Part shown: positions 37,292 through 47,405 of the stretch, one piece after another
Numbering within the stretch: position 1 is the first letter of the stretch
How the letters are laid out: the number at the start of each line of letters is the position of its first letter
NCBI RefSeq assembly: GCF_009189165.1
Contig: NZ_CP045118.1
Span: 3,720,001 to 3,784,000 of the forward strand
Length of the DNA: 64,000 nucleotides
Direction of reading: 5' to 3'
Source of the DNA: Pseudomonas sp. SCB32
GTDB lineage: Bacteria; Pseudomonadota; Gammaproteobacteria; Pseudomonadales; Pseudomonadaceae
Made by a program: the position numbers and the translations under genes
The notes under the pieces: model-generated
What the model was told of the DNA's origin: nothing
What the model saw: only the letters and a program-made list of their open reading frames with translations
The model's database searches: none

Positions 37292-37504
37292 TCAGCGCGA
37301 GTGGCCCTGATCCAGTTCGGCGGCGACCACTTGGCGCACAGCTTGAACCGGCGGCTCCGGCGTCTCTTCCTCGGCGATCGAACGGCGGAAGCCCTTGATC
37401 GCCTCGCCCAGGTCGGCACCCACGTTCTTCAGGCGGCGGGTACCGAATACCAGCACCACCACCGCCAGCAGCACTAGCCAGTGTTTCCAGTCGAACAGTC
37501 CCAT
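37292..37504 (-). CDS. tatA: Stand-alone TatA/TatE-family subunit
   Basis: A 70-residue protein: short N-terminal stretch, one helix ([17 protein letters not shown]), the FGTRRL hinge, then an amphipathic helix ([17 protein letters not shown]) and a polar tail. This is the pore-forming Tat subunit. No tatB or tatC is adjacent, so it would supplement the main system. It lies between the sulfur module and the p-cresol genes, one of which encodes a predicted Tat substrate (pchX). GAGGA precedes the ATG. Confidence 0.88.
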   Translation of the reverse strand: MGLFDWKHWLVLLAVVVLVFGTRRLKNVGADLGEAIKGFRRSIAEEETPEPPVQAVRQVVAAELDQGHSR

Positions 37505-37588
37505 GACGCAGTCCTCGGTTGATCGGGTCGCCGAAGGTTAACGGGATTTGCCCAGTGCCGAAGCCATCGCCGGGCGAACTCCGGGCGC

Positions 37589-37644
37589 TGATCGAACGCG
37601 CTGGCGGCGAACTTTCCGCAGGCGATGGAATTTCTTAACGAAAT
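37589..37644. promoter_or_regulatory. Candidate upstream activator sites for sphA-like gene
   Basis: The 10-mer at 37589-37598 is the exact reverse complement of 40700-40709 upstream of pchA. A palindrome ATTTC-N5-GAAAT lies at 37630-37644. Both lie about 125-170 bases before the predicted sigma-54 start, the usual distance for XylR/DmpR-class enhancer sites. Confidence 0.5.
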
Positions 37645-37736
37645 CCCCCGTGCCCGGCCCGAAAGGCTCAGGCATGAATCGCAGGAAAAACACCTATCTA
37701 ATTGATATTTAAGAATTAAAAATAACTTACGGAAGG

Positions 37737-37751
37737 TGGCACAAAGCTTGA
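37737..37751 (+). promoter_or_regulatory. Sigma-54 promoter for the SphA-like gene
   Basis: TGGCAC at 37737-37742 (GG at 37738-37739) is followed ten bases later by GA, with TTG just at the -12 box. It matches the sigma-54 consensus except for the last C. An AT-rich block at 37695-37717 shares TATCTAATTGAT with the pchA promoter. Confidence 0.68.
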
Positions 37752-37789
37752 GTAAGGCGCCTCGACAACAACAAAAAAGGCATGCCTTC

Positions 37790-38686
37790 ATGAATCGAAT
37801 CAACCCCGCCCTCGGTCTGTCCTGCGCTCTCCTGCTGGGCAGCACCTTCCCCACCGCCCAGGCCACCGAAGGGGGCGGATCGTCCTGGCCCATGGGCATC
37901 GAGAACTACCTGATGGGCGCGGTGCCGCCTCCCGGCTTCTACGGCCAGGTGTTCGCCGCCGACTACCGTGCCGACAGCCTGCGTGGCAACGACGGCCGGG
38001 AGCTGCCGCTGGACTTCGACCTGCACGTGAGCTCCATCGTCCCGCGCTTCATCTGGGTCACCGAGCAGCAGATGCTAGGCGGCAACCTGGGCTTCCACGC
38101 AGTGATACCGCTGAACCGCATGCAGGTGGAGGTGCAAGGCCAGCGCGAGACCAAGAGCGGCCTGGGCGATATCCACGTGGGGCCGTTCCTCGGCTACCAC
38201 TACAGCGACAAGCTGCACGCCGCCACCGGGGTCGACCTGGTGCTGCCCACCGGCTCCTACGACAAGCACGACCTGATCAACCTCGGGCGCAACTACACCA
38301 CCCTGCAGGCCATCTACGCCGTGAGCTACATCGACCCGCAGGGGCTCAACGCCGACGTGCGCCTGATGTACGACTACAACTTCGAGAACCACGCCACCGA
38401 CTACCTGTCGGGACAGGAACTGCACGCCGACTACGCCCTCGGCTGGGGCCTGGGCAATGGCTGGGTGGTCGGCGTGGGCGGCTACGTCTATCGCCAGGTG
38501 ACCGACGACGAACAGGACGGCCATCGCCTCGACGACACCCGTGGCAGGGCCTTCGCCATCGGCCCGTCGGTGCAGTACAGCGCGGCGTCCGGTTGGCACC
38601 TGAGCGCCAAGTGGCAACAGGAGAGTGATGTACGCAACCGGCCGGAAGGCGCGGCCTACTGGCTGAAGTGGACCTTCCCGCTCTGA
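37790..38686 (+). CDS. SphA/phenol MetA-like outer-membrane protein
   Basis: A 298-residue precursor with a signal peptide ending near QATEGGG (about residue 25) and a beta-barrel-like mature part full of alternating aromatic strands, ending in WLKWTFPL with the C-terminal aromatic/hydrophobic signature. It belongs to the SphA / phenol-degradation MetA family found in aromatic catabolic clusters, thought to help aromatic substrates cross the outer membrane. It has its own sigma-54-like promoter and is convergent with the regulator gene. Confidence 0.82.
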   Translation: MNRINPALGLSCALLLGSTFPTAQATEGGGSSWPMGIENYLMGAVPPPGFYGQVFAADYRADSLRGNDGRELPLDFDLHVSSIVPRFIWVTEQQMLGGNLGFHAVIPLNRMQVEVQGQRETKSGLGDIHVGPFLGYHYSDKLHAATGVDLVLPTGSYDKHDLINLGRNYTTLQAIYAVSYIDPQGLNADVRLMYDYNFENHATDYLSGQELHADYALGWGLGNGWVVGVGGYVYRQVTDDEQDGHRLDDTRGRAFAIGPSVQYSAASGWHLSAKWQQESDVRNRPEGAAYWLKWTFPL

Positions 38687-38731
38687 CCCGCACAGCGACG
38701 GCGCCCCGGTGGCGCCGTCACTGCATCGGCC

Positions 38732-40612
<1,881 letters not shown>

Positions 40613-40699
40613 GTCGGGCAGGCACGGGCAGGGAATCGGCTCCAGTATGCCCGCCCGGCCCCGGCGGTCAATTGCCACTATCGACCACCCACCCACCGA

Positions 40700-40750
40700 C
40701 GTTCGATCAACGCACCGCGCAAGCGAGGCATTTCGACGAGGCGGCGAAAT
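40700..40750. promoter_or_regulatory. Candidate upstream activator sites for pchA
   Basis: CGTTCGATCA at 40700-40709 is shared (inverted) with the SphA-like promoter region. ATTTCG (40730-40735) and CGAAAT (40745-40750) form a spaced inverted repeat, resembling the ATTTC/GAAAT palindrome of the other region. A further palindrome CGAACGTTCG is at 40773-40782. All lie about 100-180 bases before the predicted start. Confidence 0.5.
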
Positions 40751-40856
40751 CTCTTCACAAAATTCCGCGAAACGAACGTTCGCCGGCCCTGTTCGCCGAC
40801 TCAATAACAAACATATCTAATTGATTTAAAAGAATTTTATTAATAATAACCGCTTC

Positions 40857-40871
40857 TGGCACGTCCCTTGT
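40857..40871 (+). promoter_or_regulatory. Sigma-54 promoter for pchACXF
   Basis: TGGCACG at 40857-40863 and TTG at the -12 box (GG at 40858-40859, G at 40870) match the sigma-54 consensus TGGCACG-N4-TTGC except for the final C. Predicted start near 40882 leaves about 150 bases of leader before pchA. An AT-rich block lies at 40812-40837. Confidence 0.75.
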
Positions 40872-41034
40872 TAAGGCCTTCTTCAAAGCGCCCAGCGCAT
40901 ACAACAAGACGGTGCCCGTGCCATGACCCGCTACCCCTCCCCGCTTTACCCGCCAACGCCCCCGATCAGCCGTCCGCTGCCGGCGGCCTGATCCGCTTCG
41001 CGCTTCCCCACTGAACAACAAGAGAGAGGACTCC

Positions 41035-42510
41035 ATGAGCTTCCCCCTGCCCCCCTATGCCGATCTGGATCTGCAGCCGCTCGCCGGCCAATGGCGACAC
41101 GGCGCCTCGCCGCGCCAGCTGGAGGTGCGCGATCCCTATACCGACCAGTCCCTGCTGAGCCTGCCGCTGGCCACCCGCGACGACCTCGACCAGGCCTACC
41201 AGGCCGCCCGCAAGGCCCAGGTCGACTGGGCCGCGCAGGCGCCCTCGGCACGTGCGGCGGTGCTGCTGCGCGCGGTCGAGCTGTTCGACCAGCGCCGCGA
41301 GGAAATCATCGGCTGGATCATCCGCGAGTCCGGCAGCACCCGGATCAAGGCCGAGATCGAATGGGGCGCCGCCCGCGCCATCACCCTGGAGGCGGCCTCG
41401 TTCCCGAGCCGGGTGCACGGGCGCATCCTCGAGTCGGACATCCCCGGCAAGGAAAGCCGCGTCTACCGCCGCCCGCTGGGCGTGGTGGGGATCATCAGCC
41501 CGTGGAACTTCCCCCTGCACCTGACCCAACGCTCCCTGGCGCCGGCCCTGGCGCTGGGCAACGCGGCGGTGGTCAAGCCGGCCAGCGACACGCCGGTCAG
41601 CGGCGGCCTGCTGCTGGCGCGCCTGTTCGAGGAAGCCGGGTTGCCGGCCGGCGTGCTGAGCGTCGTGGTGGGCGCCGGCAGCGAAATCGGTGACGCCTTC
41701 GTCGAGCACCCGGTGCCAGCGCTGATCTCCTTCACCGGCTCGACCCCGGTGGGCCGCTCCATCGGGCGCATCGCCAGCGGCGGCGCGCACCTCAAGCACG
41801 TGGCCCTGGAGCTGGGCGGCAACAGCCCGTTCGTGGTGCTGGCCGATGCCGACCTGGAGCGCGCGGTGCACGCCGCGGTGGTGGGCAAGTTCCTCCACCA
41901 GGGGCAGATCTGCATGGCGATCAACCGCATCATCGTCGAGCAGCCCCTCTACGCGGCGTTCTGCGAGCGCTATGCCGAGCGCGTGAAAGCGCTGCGCTGC
42001 GGCGACCCGAGCGACCCGGCCACGGTAATCGGCCCGGTGATCAACCAGCGCCAGCTCGACGGCCTGCTGGGCAAGATCGACACGGCCCGCGCCGAGGGCG
42101 CGCGCGTGCTGGTGGACGGCGCCGTGAGCGGCCGCGTGCTGCCACCCCATGTGTTCGCCGACGTGCGCCCGGAGATGGAGATCGCCCGCGAGGAAATCTT
42201 CGGCCCGCTGGTCGGCATCCAGCCGGCACGCGATGCCGAGCACGCGCTGGAGCTGGCCAACGCCAGCGAGTTCGGCCTGTCCAGCGCGGTGTTCGGCGGC
42301 GACCTGGAACGCACCGTGCGCTTCGCCCGGCGGATTCACGCCGGCATGACCCACGTGAACGACATTCCGGTGAACGACGCGCCCAACGCGCCCTTCGGCG
42401 GCGAGAAGAACTCCGGCATCGGCCGCTTCAACGGCGACTGGGCGATCGACGAGTTCACCACCGACCACTGGCTGAGCGTGCAGCACGGCCCGCGTCCCTA
42501 TCCCTTCTGA
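41035..42510 (+). CDS. pchA: 4-hydroxybenzaldehyde dehydrogenase
   Basis: A 491-residue NAD(P)-dependent aldehyde dehydrogenase. Catalytic Cys293 (GQICMAIN), general base Glu259 (LELGGNSP), Asn158 (PWNFPLH) and Lys181 are all present. In the p-cresol pathway it oxidises 4-hydroxybenzaldehyde, formed by PchCF, to 4-hydroxybenzoate. Position as first gene of pchACXF and order match the Pseudomonas putida p-cresol plasmid cluster as I know it. GAGAGGA precedes the ATG. Confidence 0.88.
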   Translation: MSFPLPPYADLDLQPLAGQWRHGASPRQLEVRDPYTDQSLLSLPLATRDDLDQAYQAARKAQVDWAAQAPSARAAVLLRAVELFDQRREEIIGWIIRESGSTRIKAEIEWGAARAITLEAASFPSRVHGRILESDIPGKESRVYRRPLGVVGIISPWNFPLHLTQRSLAPALALGNAAVVKPASDTPVSGGLLLARLFEEAGLPAGVLSVVVGAGSEIGDAFVEHPVPALISFTGSTPVGRSIGRIASGGAHLKHVALELGGNSPFVVLADADLERAVHAAVVGKFLHQGQICMAINRIIVEQPLYAAFCERYAERVKALRCGDPSDPATVIGPVINQRQLDGLLGKIDTARAEGARVLVDGAVSGRVLPPHVFADVRPEMEIAREEIFGPLVGIQPARDAEHALELANASEFGLSSAVFGGDLERTVRFARRIHAGMTHVNDIPVNDAPNAPFGGEKNSGIGRFNGDWAIDEFTTDHWLSVQHGPRPYPF

Positions 42511-42538
42511 CCGAACAAGCACAACAACGGAGAAGCCC

Positions 42539-42868
42539 ATGCCTTGCATCCTTTCCCGCGGCGCTCGCCGCATCCTGCCTGCCGGCCTGGCGCTGGCCCT
42601 CGCCAGCATCACGCTGCCGGCCCTGGCCGATGGCGATGGCCAGTGGCACGGCGGCGCCAATGTCTACGCCAAGGTCTGCGGCCACTGTCACGAGGCCGGC
42701 GTCGGCCCGGTGATCAAGGGCCGCCAGCTGCCGGCGGAGTACATCAGCGCCGTGGTGCGCCATGGCTTCCGCGCCATGCCCGCCTTCCCCGCCGCCTACA
42801 TCGACGACAACGCACTCAAGGACGTGGCGCAGTACATCCAGCAGTCCGCCGCGCCAGTGACCAAGTGA
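42539..42868 (+). CDS. pchC: 4-cresol dehydrogenase cytochrome c subunit
   Basis: A 109-residue c-type cytochrome. Signal peptide ends at ALA30; haem motif CGHCH is Cys47-Cys50-His51, and Met80 (FRAMPAF) is the likely axial ligand. It accepts electrons from the PchF flavin in the flavocytochrome and passes them to periplasmic carriers. Encoded 28 bases after pchA. Confidence 0.88.
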   Translation: MPCILSRGARRILPAGLALALASITLPALADGDGQWHGGANVYAKVCGHCHEAGVGPVIKGRQLPAEYISAVVRHGFRAMPAFPAAYIDDNALKDVAQYIQQSAAPVTK

Positions 42869-42878
42869 GGACATCGCG

Positions 42879-43547
42879 ATGAATCTCGAACGTCGAACCC
42901 TGCTCAAGGGCATGGCCCTGGGCGCCGCTTCCGGCGTGGCGTTGAGCCTGCCGGGAAGCGCCTTCGCCAATGGCCTGGCGCAACCGCGAAGCGGCGCTCC
43001 GGCGCTGGTGCTGCTGGAGCGCCCGGCCCGCGACTCGGCCTTCCTCCAGGGCATCCTCGCCGCCGCGCCGGACGCCTCGCCGCGCGTGCTGCAGGCGTCC
43101 GTCGATGGTGCCTTCCTCAAGGCCCTCGACGCGCAGCTGCGTGCCGGTGGCGAAGTGCTCGGCCTGCTCGATGACGCCAGCGCCCTGCTCGCTGTGGAGC
43201 ACGCCCGCAGTGCCGGCGCGCGGGTGCGCTGGCTCGGACAGCACAGCGTGGACGACGGCCGCTCGCGCCACCGCCTGCTCAGCGCCGACGCCAGTCACGG
43301 CTGCGCCAGCCGCCTGGGGCACGCCCTGGCGCTGTGCGGCGCCGGCTTCGCCCTCGACGAATCCCGCTTCGACGGCGCCCGCGCCCCGTTGCAACTGCAG
43401 GCCGCCCCCCGCAGTGCCGGCCAGGAGCAGCAATGGGCCGCCGCCCTCGGCTTCGCCCTCGCCGGCGCCGCCCCCGGCCGTCTCGCCCCCAGCGCCGTCG
43501 CCAGTGGGCTGAGCGGCCATTTCGTGTCTTTCTCGATCCAGGCCTGA
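42879..43547 (+). CDS. pchX: PchX, p-cresol cluster protein with a Tat signal
   Basis: A 222-residue protein between pchC and pchF, the position of pchX. The N terminus (NLERRTLLKGMALG...) has twin Arg at residues 5-6, a hydrophobic core and an AFA cleavage site near residue 30, a typical Tat leader. The mature part is Ala/Leu/Gly-rich with several His and Cys residues but no recognised domain. The role of PchX is not established; I infer that it may carry the folded flavoprotein PchF, which lacks a signal, across the membrane. Confidence 0.8.
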   Translation: MNLERRTLLKGMALGAASGVALSLPGSAFANGLAQPRSGAPALVLLERPARDSAFLQGILAAAPDASPRVLQASVDGAFLKALDAQLRAGGEVLGLLDDASALLAVEHARSAGARVRWLGQHSVDDGRSRHRLLSADASHGCASRLGHALALCGAGFALDESRFDGARAPLQLQAAPRSAGQEQQWAAALGFALAGAAPGRLAPSAVASGLSGHFVSFSIQA

Positions 43548-43560
43548 AGGAGCCCGTCCC

Positions 43561-45123
43561 ATGACCGAAACCAAGCAGAACGCCGTGCTCCCGCGTGGCG
43601 TGAAGAACACCGAATTCGCCAAGGCCGTGACCAAGTTCCGCGCCTTGCTGGGCGAGGACAACGTGCTGCTCAAGGATGACCAGCTGGTGCCCTACATGAA
43701 GATCATGATGCCGGTGCCAGACGCCGAGCACGCGCCCTCGGCGGCACTCACCGCCACCACCGTGGAGCAGGTGCAGGGCGTGGTGAAGATCTGCAACGAG
43801 CACCACATCCCGATCTGGACCATCTCCACCGGGCGCAACTTCGGCTACGGCTCGGCGGCCCCCGGCCAGCGCGGCCAGGTGATCCTCGACCTGAAGAAGA
43901 TGAACAAGATCCTCCACGTCGACCCGGAGCTGTGCACCGCGCTGGTGGAACCGGGCGTCACCTACCAGCAGCTGTACGACTACATCGAGGAGAACAACCT
44001 GCCACTGATGCTGTCGATGTCGGCGCCCTCGGCCATCGCAGGCCCGGTGGGCAATACCCTCGACCGTGGCGTGGGCTACACCCCCTATGGCGAGCACTTC
44101 CTCATGCAGTGCGGCATGGAAGTGGTGCTGGCCAACGGCGACGTGCTGCGCACCGGCATGGGCGGGGTCAAGGGCGAGAACAGCTGGCAGGTGTTCAAGT
44201 GGGGCTACGGCCCGAGCCTGGACGGCATCTTCACCCAGTCCAACTTTGGCGTCTGCACCAAGATGGGCTTCTGGCTGATGCCCAAGCCGCCGAAGTACAA
44301 ACCCTTCGCCATCCGCTTCGAGAACGAGAGCGACATCGCCGAGATCGTCGAAGCGCTGCGGCCACTGCGCATCGCCCAGATCATCCCCAACGCCCTGGTG
44401 ATCGCCAACGTGCTGTGGGAAGCCGGCAGCGCCAACGTGCGCCGCAGCGACTACACCCGTGAGCCGGGCGCGACCCCGGACACGGTGGTCAAGCAGATCA
44501 TGAAGGACAAGGGCCTGGGCGCCTGGAACGTGTATGCCGCGCTGTACGGCACCGAGGAGCAGGTCGAGGTCAACTGGAAGATCGTCCAGCAGGCCATCGC
44601 CGCACTCGGCAAGGGCACCCTGATCACCGAGGAGCAGGCGGCCGGCACCCAGCCGTTCGACTACCGCGCCAAGCTGATGAAGGGCGTGCCCAACCTGCAG
44701 GAGTTCGGCCTGTACAACTGGCGCGGCGGCGGCGGCTCGATGTGGTTCGCCCCGGTCAGCCAGGCGCGCGGCAGCGAGACCGACAAGCAGATGCAGCTGG
44801 CCAAGAAGATTCTCAACAAGCACGGCCTGGACTACGTCGGCGAGTTCATCGTCGGCTGGCGCGACATGCACCACGTGATCGACGTGCTCTACGACCGCAC
44901 TGACCCTGCGCAGACCCAGGCGGCCCACGCCTGCTTCAGCGAACTGCTGGATGAGTTCGAGAAGCTCGGCTACGCCGTGTACCGGGTCAACACCGCGTTC
45001 ATGGATCGCGTGGCCGACAGTTACGGACCGGTGAAGCGCCGCGTGGACCATGCGATCAAACGTGCGCTGGACCCGAACAACATCTTCGCCCCCGGCAAGT
45101 CCGGCATCGACCTCGACGCCTGA
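43561..45123 (+). CDS. pchF: 4-cresol dehydrogenase (hydroxylating) flavoprotein subunit
   Basis: A 520-residue VAO/PCMH-type flavoprotein that oxidises p-cresol to 4-hydroxybenzyl alcohol and then 4-hydroxybenzaldehyde. Tyr385 corresponds, with a +1 offset, to Tyr384 of P. putida PchF, which holds FAD covalently. Active-site residues Tyr96, Glu381, Glu428, Tyr474 and Arg475 fit the same offset. No signal peptide is present at the N terminus (MTETKQNAVLPRG), although its partner PchC is exported. Last gene of the operon; a weak hairpin follows. Confidence 0.93.
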   Translation: MTETKQNAVLPRGVKNTEFAKAVTKFRALLGEDNVLLKDDQLVPYMKIMMPVPDAEHAPSAALTATTVEQVQGVVKICNEHHIPIWTISTGRNFGYGSAAPGQRGQVILDLKKMNKILHVDPELCTALVEPGVTYQQLYDYIEENNLPLMLSMSAPSAIAGPVGNTLDRGVGYTPYGEHFLMQCGMEVVLANGDVLRTGMGGVKGENSWQVFKWGYGPSLDGIFTQSNFGVCTKMGFWLMPKPPKYKPFAIRFENESDIAEIVEALRPLRIAQIIPNALVIANVLWEAGSANVRRSDYTREPGATPDTVVKQIMKDKGLGAWNVYAALYGTEEQVEVNWKIVQQAIAALGKGTLITEEQAAGTQPFDYRAKLMKGVPNLQEFGLYNWRGGGGSMWFAPVSQARGSETDKQMQLAKKILNKHGLDYVGEFIVGWRDMHHVIDVLYDRTDPAQTQAAHACFSELLDEFEKLGYAVYRVNTAFMDRVADSYGPVKRRVDHAIKRALDPNNIFAPGKSGIDLDA

Positions 45124-45599
45124 TCCCCCCGCGCGGCCCCGGCCGGGACCGCGCGCTCTTTCCCTGCGCCCTGTAGGAACCAACCGTTCCTCACCACCCT
45201 CGGCGCGACTTCCCATTTCCCGGCAAATCGCCGATAGCGACCTAAACTGCATCAGGGCGCCGATTGACCGCGCCCGTCCAACGCCGGATGGAATCGGCTC
45301 CCGCCCCCGAAGGCAGAAGTCCGATAGCGAGCTCTGCAAACCGGCGCCCGAACCAGCGCACAGCCCTGAGCATCGCCATGGCAGATCTGCACCCGCTCTC
45401 GTCGAAAGCGCCACCCGTGCAATTGCAGGCGCAGATCCGCACCTTGGCGCAGGCTTTGCCCCAGCCACTTTCCGGCCTGTCACGCGCTCAGCTGTTCACG
45501 GCTCGCCTGGGCCCTCTCGCCCGCGCCTTCGCGCGGCGGACCACAACACCCGGCACGATGCTGACGGCCGACTCGAAGGATCAGTTACAGGAGACCAGC
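45124..45599. other. Spacer between pchF and coiled-coil gene
   Basis: About 476 bases. A CGCGCGG/CCGCGCG stem at 45130-45155 follows pchF and may be its terminator. The rest is open in the frame of the next gene back to 45264, but that extension is Arg/Pro/Ala-rich with no ribosome-binding site, so I treat it as non-coding. A fragment resembling half a REP starts near 45172. Confidence 0.5.
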
Positions 45600-46541
45600 A
45601 TGAGCATTCGCAATTCCAGGGAGCCCGCGGAAGACGCCCGCCAACCTGATCCGCAGCGTCCCTTCGCCCATCCGGACGATCATCTGTCGCAGCTCTACGA
45701 TCTGCCACCGGGCCAGTTACCGGATATCCTGGGCGGCGCTCCCGGCCCGGCATCCACCTACTCCGCAGGCGGTGCCGACTACGCCCTTAAACAGCAGCAG
45801 AGCGCACAGCACACCCTGGACCAGCTCGACCAGCTGGATGAGACCCTCCAGCGGGAGGCGAGCCGGCCCGCCGTGATGGCTGCCAGCGCGCCAACTGCCC
45901 TCCCCGACAGCGCGCTCAGCCAGGCCGATCAACTGCTGGCGGCGGCGGTCTCGCCGCAGGCCAGCGACACGGAGAACGTGCTGCACGACGTGCAGACCAC
46001 CCTGGACTCCCTTGCCGGCATGGCCCAGGGCCTGTCGCAGCAGCGACTGGAATCCATCAAGGAACGCGAGACCCTGGACGTGCGCCAGGAACAGGCCGAC
46101 GAGCGCGAACGCCTGCTCAAGGAGCGTGAAGACACCTTGCGCCAATGGGAGCAGCGACTGCAGCAGGAGAAAGCCGCCCTCGCCCGGCTCGGCGAGCAAC
46201 AGGCCGCCACCCTGGCCGAACGCAGCGCCACGTTGCAGGCGCTGGCCGAGAGCGTCGACAGCCGTGACCGCGCCACGGCCAAGCGCACCGAAATGCTACA
46301 GGCCGAGCAGCAGCAGCTGGAACGCAAACTGGCGCAGATGCGTGTCCGTCACACCGAGCTGGACGGCCGCGAAACGATGCTGCAACAGAAGGACAACGAG
46401 CTGACCGAACGCTTCAAGCAACTGGTGGACGCAAAGGAACGCTTCAGCTCCATCGTCCGCAGCTTCAACGAAACGGTGCGCTTCAACACCGCACTCAGCG
46501 CCATTACCAGAACAGTGGGCGGAGGGGACGACAGCATCTGA
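45600..46541 (+). CDS. Cytoplasmic coiled-coil protein of unknown function
   Basis: A 313-residue protein. The first third is polar and Pro/Gln-rich; from about residue 115 to 290 it is a long, highly charged alpha-helix with heptads (SIKERETLDVRQEQADERE, then LLKEREDTLRQWEQRLQQE). No signal peptide, membrane segment or catalytic motif is visible. AGGAG lies 5-6 bases before the ATG at 45600. Possibly a scaffold or cell-envelope filament; not recognised. Confidence 0.7.
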   Translation: MSIRNSREPAEDARQPDPQRPFAHPDDHLSQLYDLPPGQLPDILGGAPGPASTYSAGGADYALKQQQSAQHTLDQLDQLDETLQREASRPAVMAASAPTALPDSALSQADQLLAAAVSPQASDTENVLHDVQTTLDSLAGMAQGLSQQRLESIKERETLDVRQEQADERERLLKEREDTLRQWEQRLQQEKAALARLGEQQAATLAERSATLQALAESVDSRDRATAKRTEMLQAEQQQLERKLAQMRVRHTELDGRETMLQQKDNELTERFKQLVDAKERFSSIVRSFNETVRFNTALSAITRTVGGGDDSI

Positions 46542-46742
46542 TCGACCCTGCGGCAACCGGGGCCCGGTAGCCCCGGTTGCCAGCGGTTCGGCGAATGGGG
46601 AAAGCCGGCAAGTCTGCGCCGGGAGGGTGCACATGCCATGGGAGGCGCCCGCGATCAGCTTCCGCCTTGCCGCGAACGCCACGGGCAACTAGGGTGAAAC
46701 CACCCGCGAACGCCGCGCCGTGCAACAGCAGGTGAGCCCGTC

Positions 46743-47405
46743 ATGTCCCTCGTACTCTTTGGCCATCCCTTTTCGTCGTACACCCAGAAAGTCCTGATCG
46801 CCCTGTACGAGAACGACACGCCCTTCGAGTTCCGCTGCCTCGGGCAGGACACGCCGGAGCACTCGAAGGAGTGGCTGCGGCTGTGGCCTATGGCCAAGTT
46901 CCCAGTGCTGCAGGACGGTGAAAGCAGCATCGCCGAATCGAGCATCATCATCGAGTATCTGCAGCTCACCCAGGGCGGCGCGCAGCGTTGGTTGCCCGCC
47001 GAGCCGATGGATGCCCTGCAGGTGCGGTTCCTCGACCGCTTCTTCGATCTGCATGTGATGAGCCCGGTGCAGCATGCCGTCTCCGGCGCCCTGACCGGCG
47101 ACGCGAGCAAGCGCCAGGATGGCCTCTCGGTCGCAGCCCAACGGCTCGAACTCGCCTACCGCTGGCTGGAAGGCCACCTGGCCGCCAGCGAGCTGTGGGC
47201 GCATGGCGATGACTTCACCCTGGCCGACTGTGCGGCGGCGCCGGCGCTGTTCTACGCCGACTGGACCCACCGCATCAGCGACGCCTACCCGCTGTTGCGG
47301 GCGTACCGTGCGCGCCTGCTGGCGCGTCCCTCGTTCGCCCGCGCCGTCGACGAGGCCCGCCCCTACCGCCCGCTGTTCCCGCTCGGGGCGCCGAACAGGG
47401 ATTGA
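46743..47405 (+). CDS. Glutathione S-transferase
   Basis: A 220-residue GST. The N-terminal thioredoxin fold begins SLVLFGHPFSSYTQKV, with Ser11/Ser12 or Tyr13 near the glutathione sulfur, and FPVLQDGESSIAESSIIIEYL is the cis-Pro and glutathione-binding block. The C-terminal helical domain has the DDFTLADCAAAPAL N-capping motif. Substrate unknown. Its 3' end overlaps the convergent EAL gene by 43 bases. Confidence 0.9.
   Translation: MSLVLFGHPFSSYTQKVLIALYENDTPFEFRCLGQDTPEHSKEWLRLWPMAKFPVLQDGESSIAESSIIIEYLQLTQGGAQRWLPAEPMDALQVRFLDRFFDLHVMSPVQHAVSGALTGDASKRQDGLSVAAQRLELAYRWLEGHLAASELWAHGDDFTLADCAAAPALFYADWTHRISDAYPLLRAYRARLLARPSFARAVDEARPYRPLFPLGAPNRD

Noticed and set aside
40812..40837. IHF site upstream of pchA
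   Set aside because: The AT-rich block does not fit WATCAA-N4-TTR on either strand without a shift, so I list it only as a shared motif.
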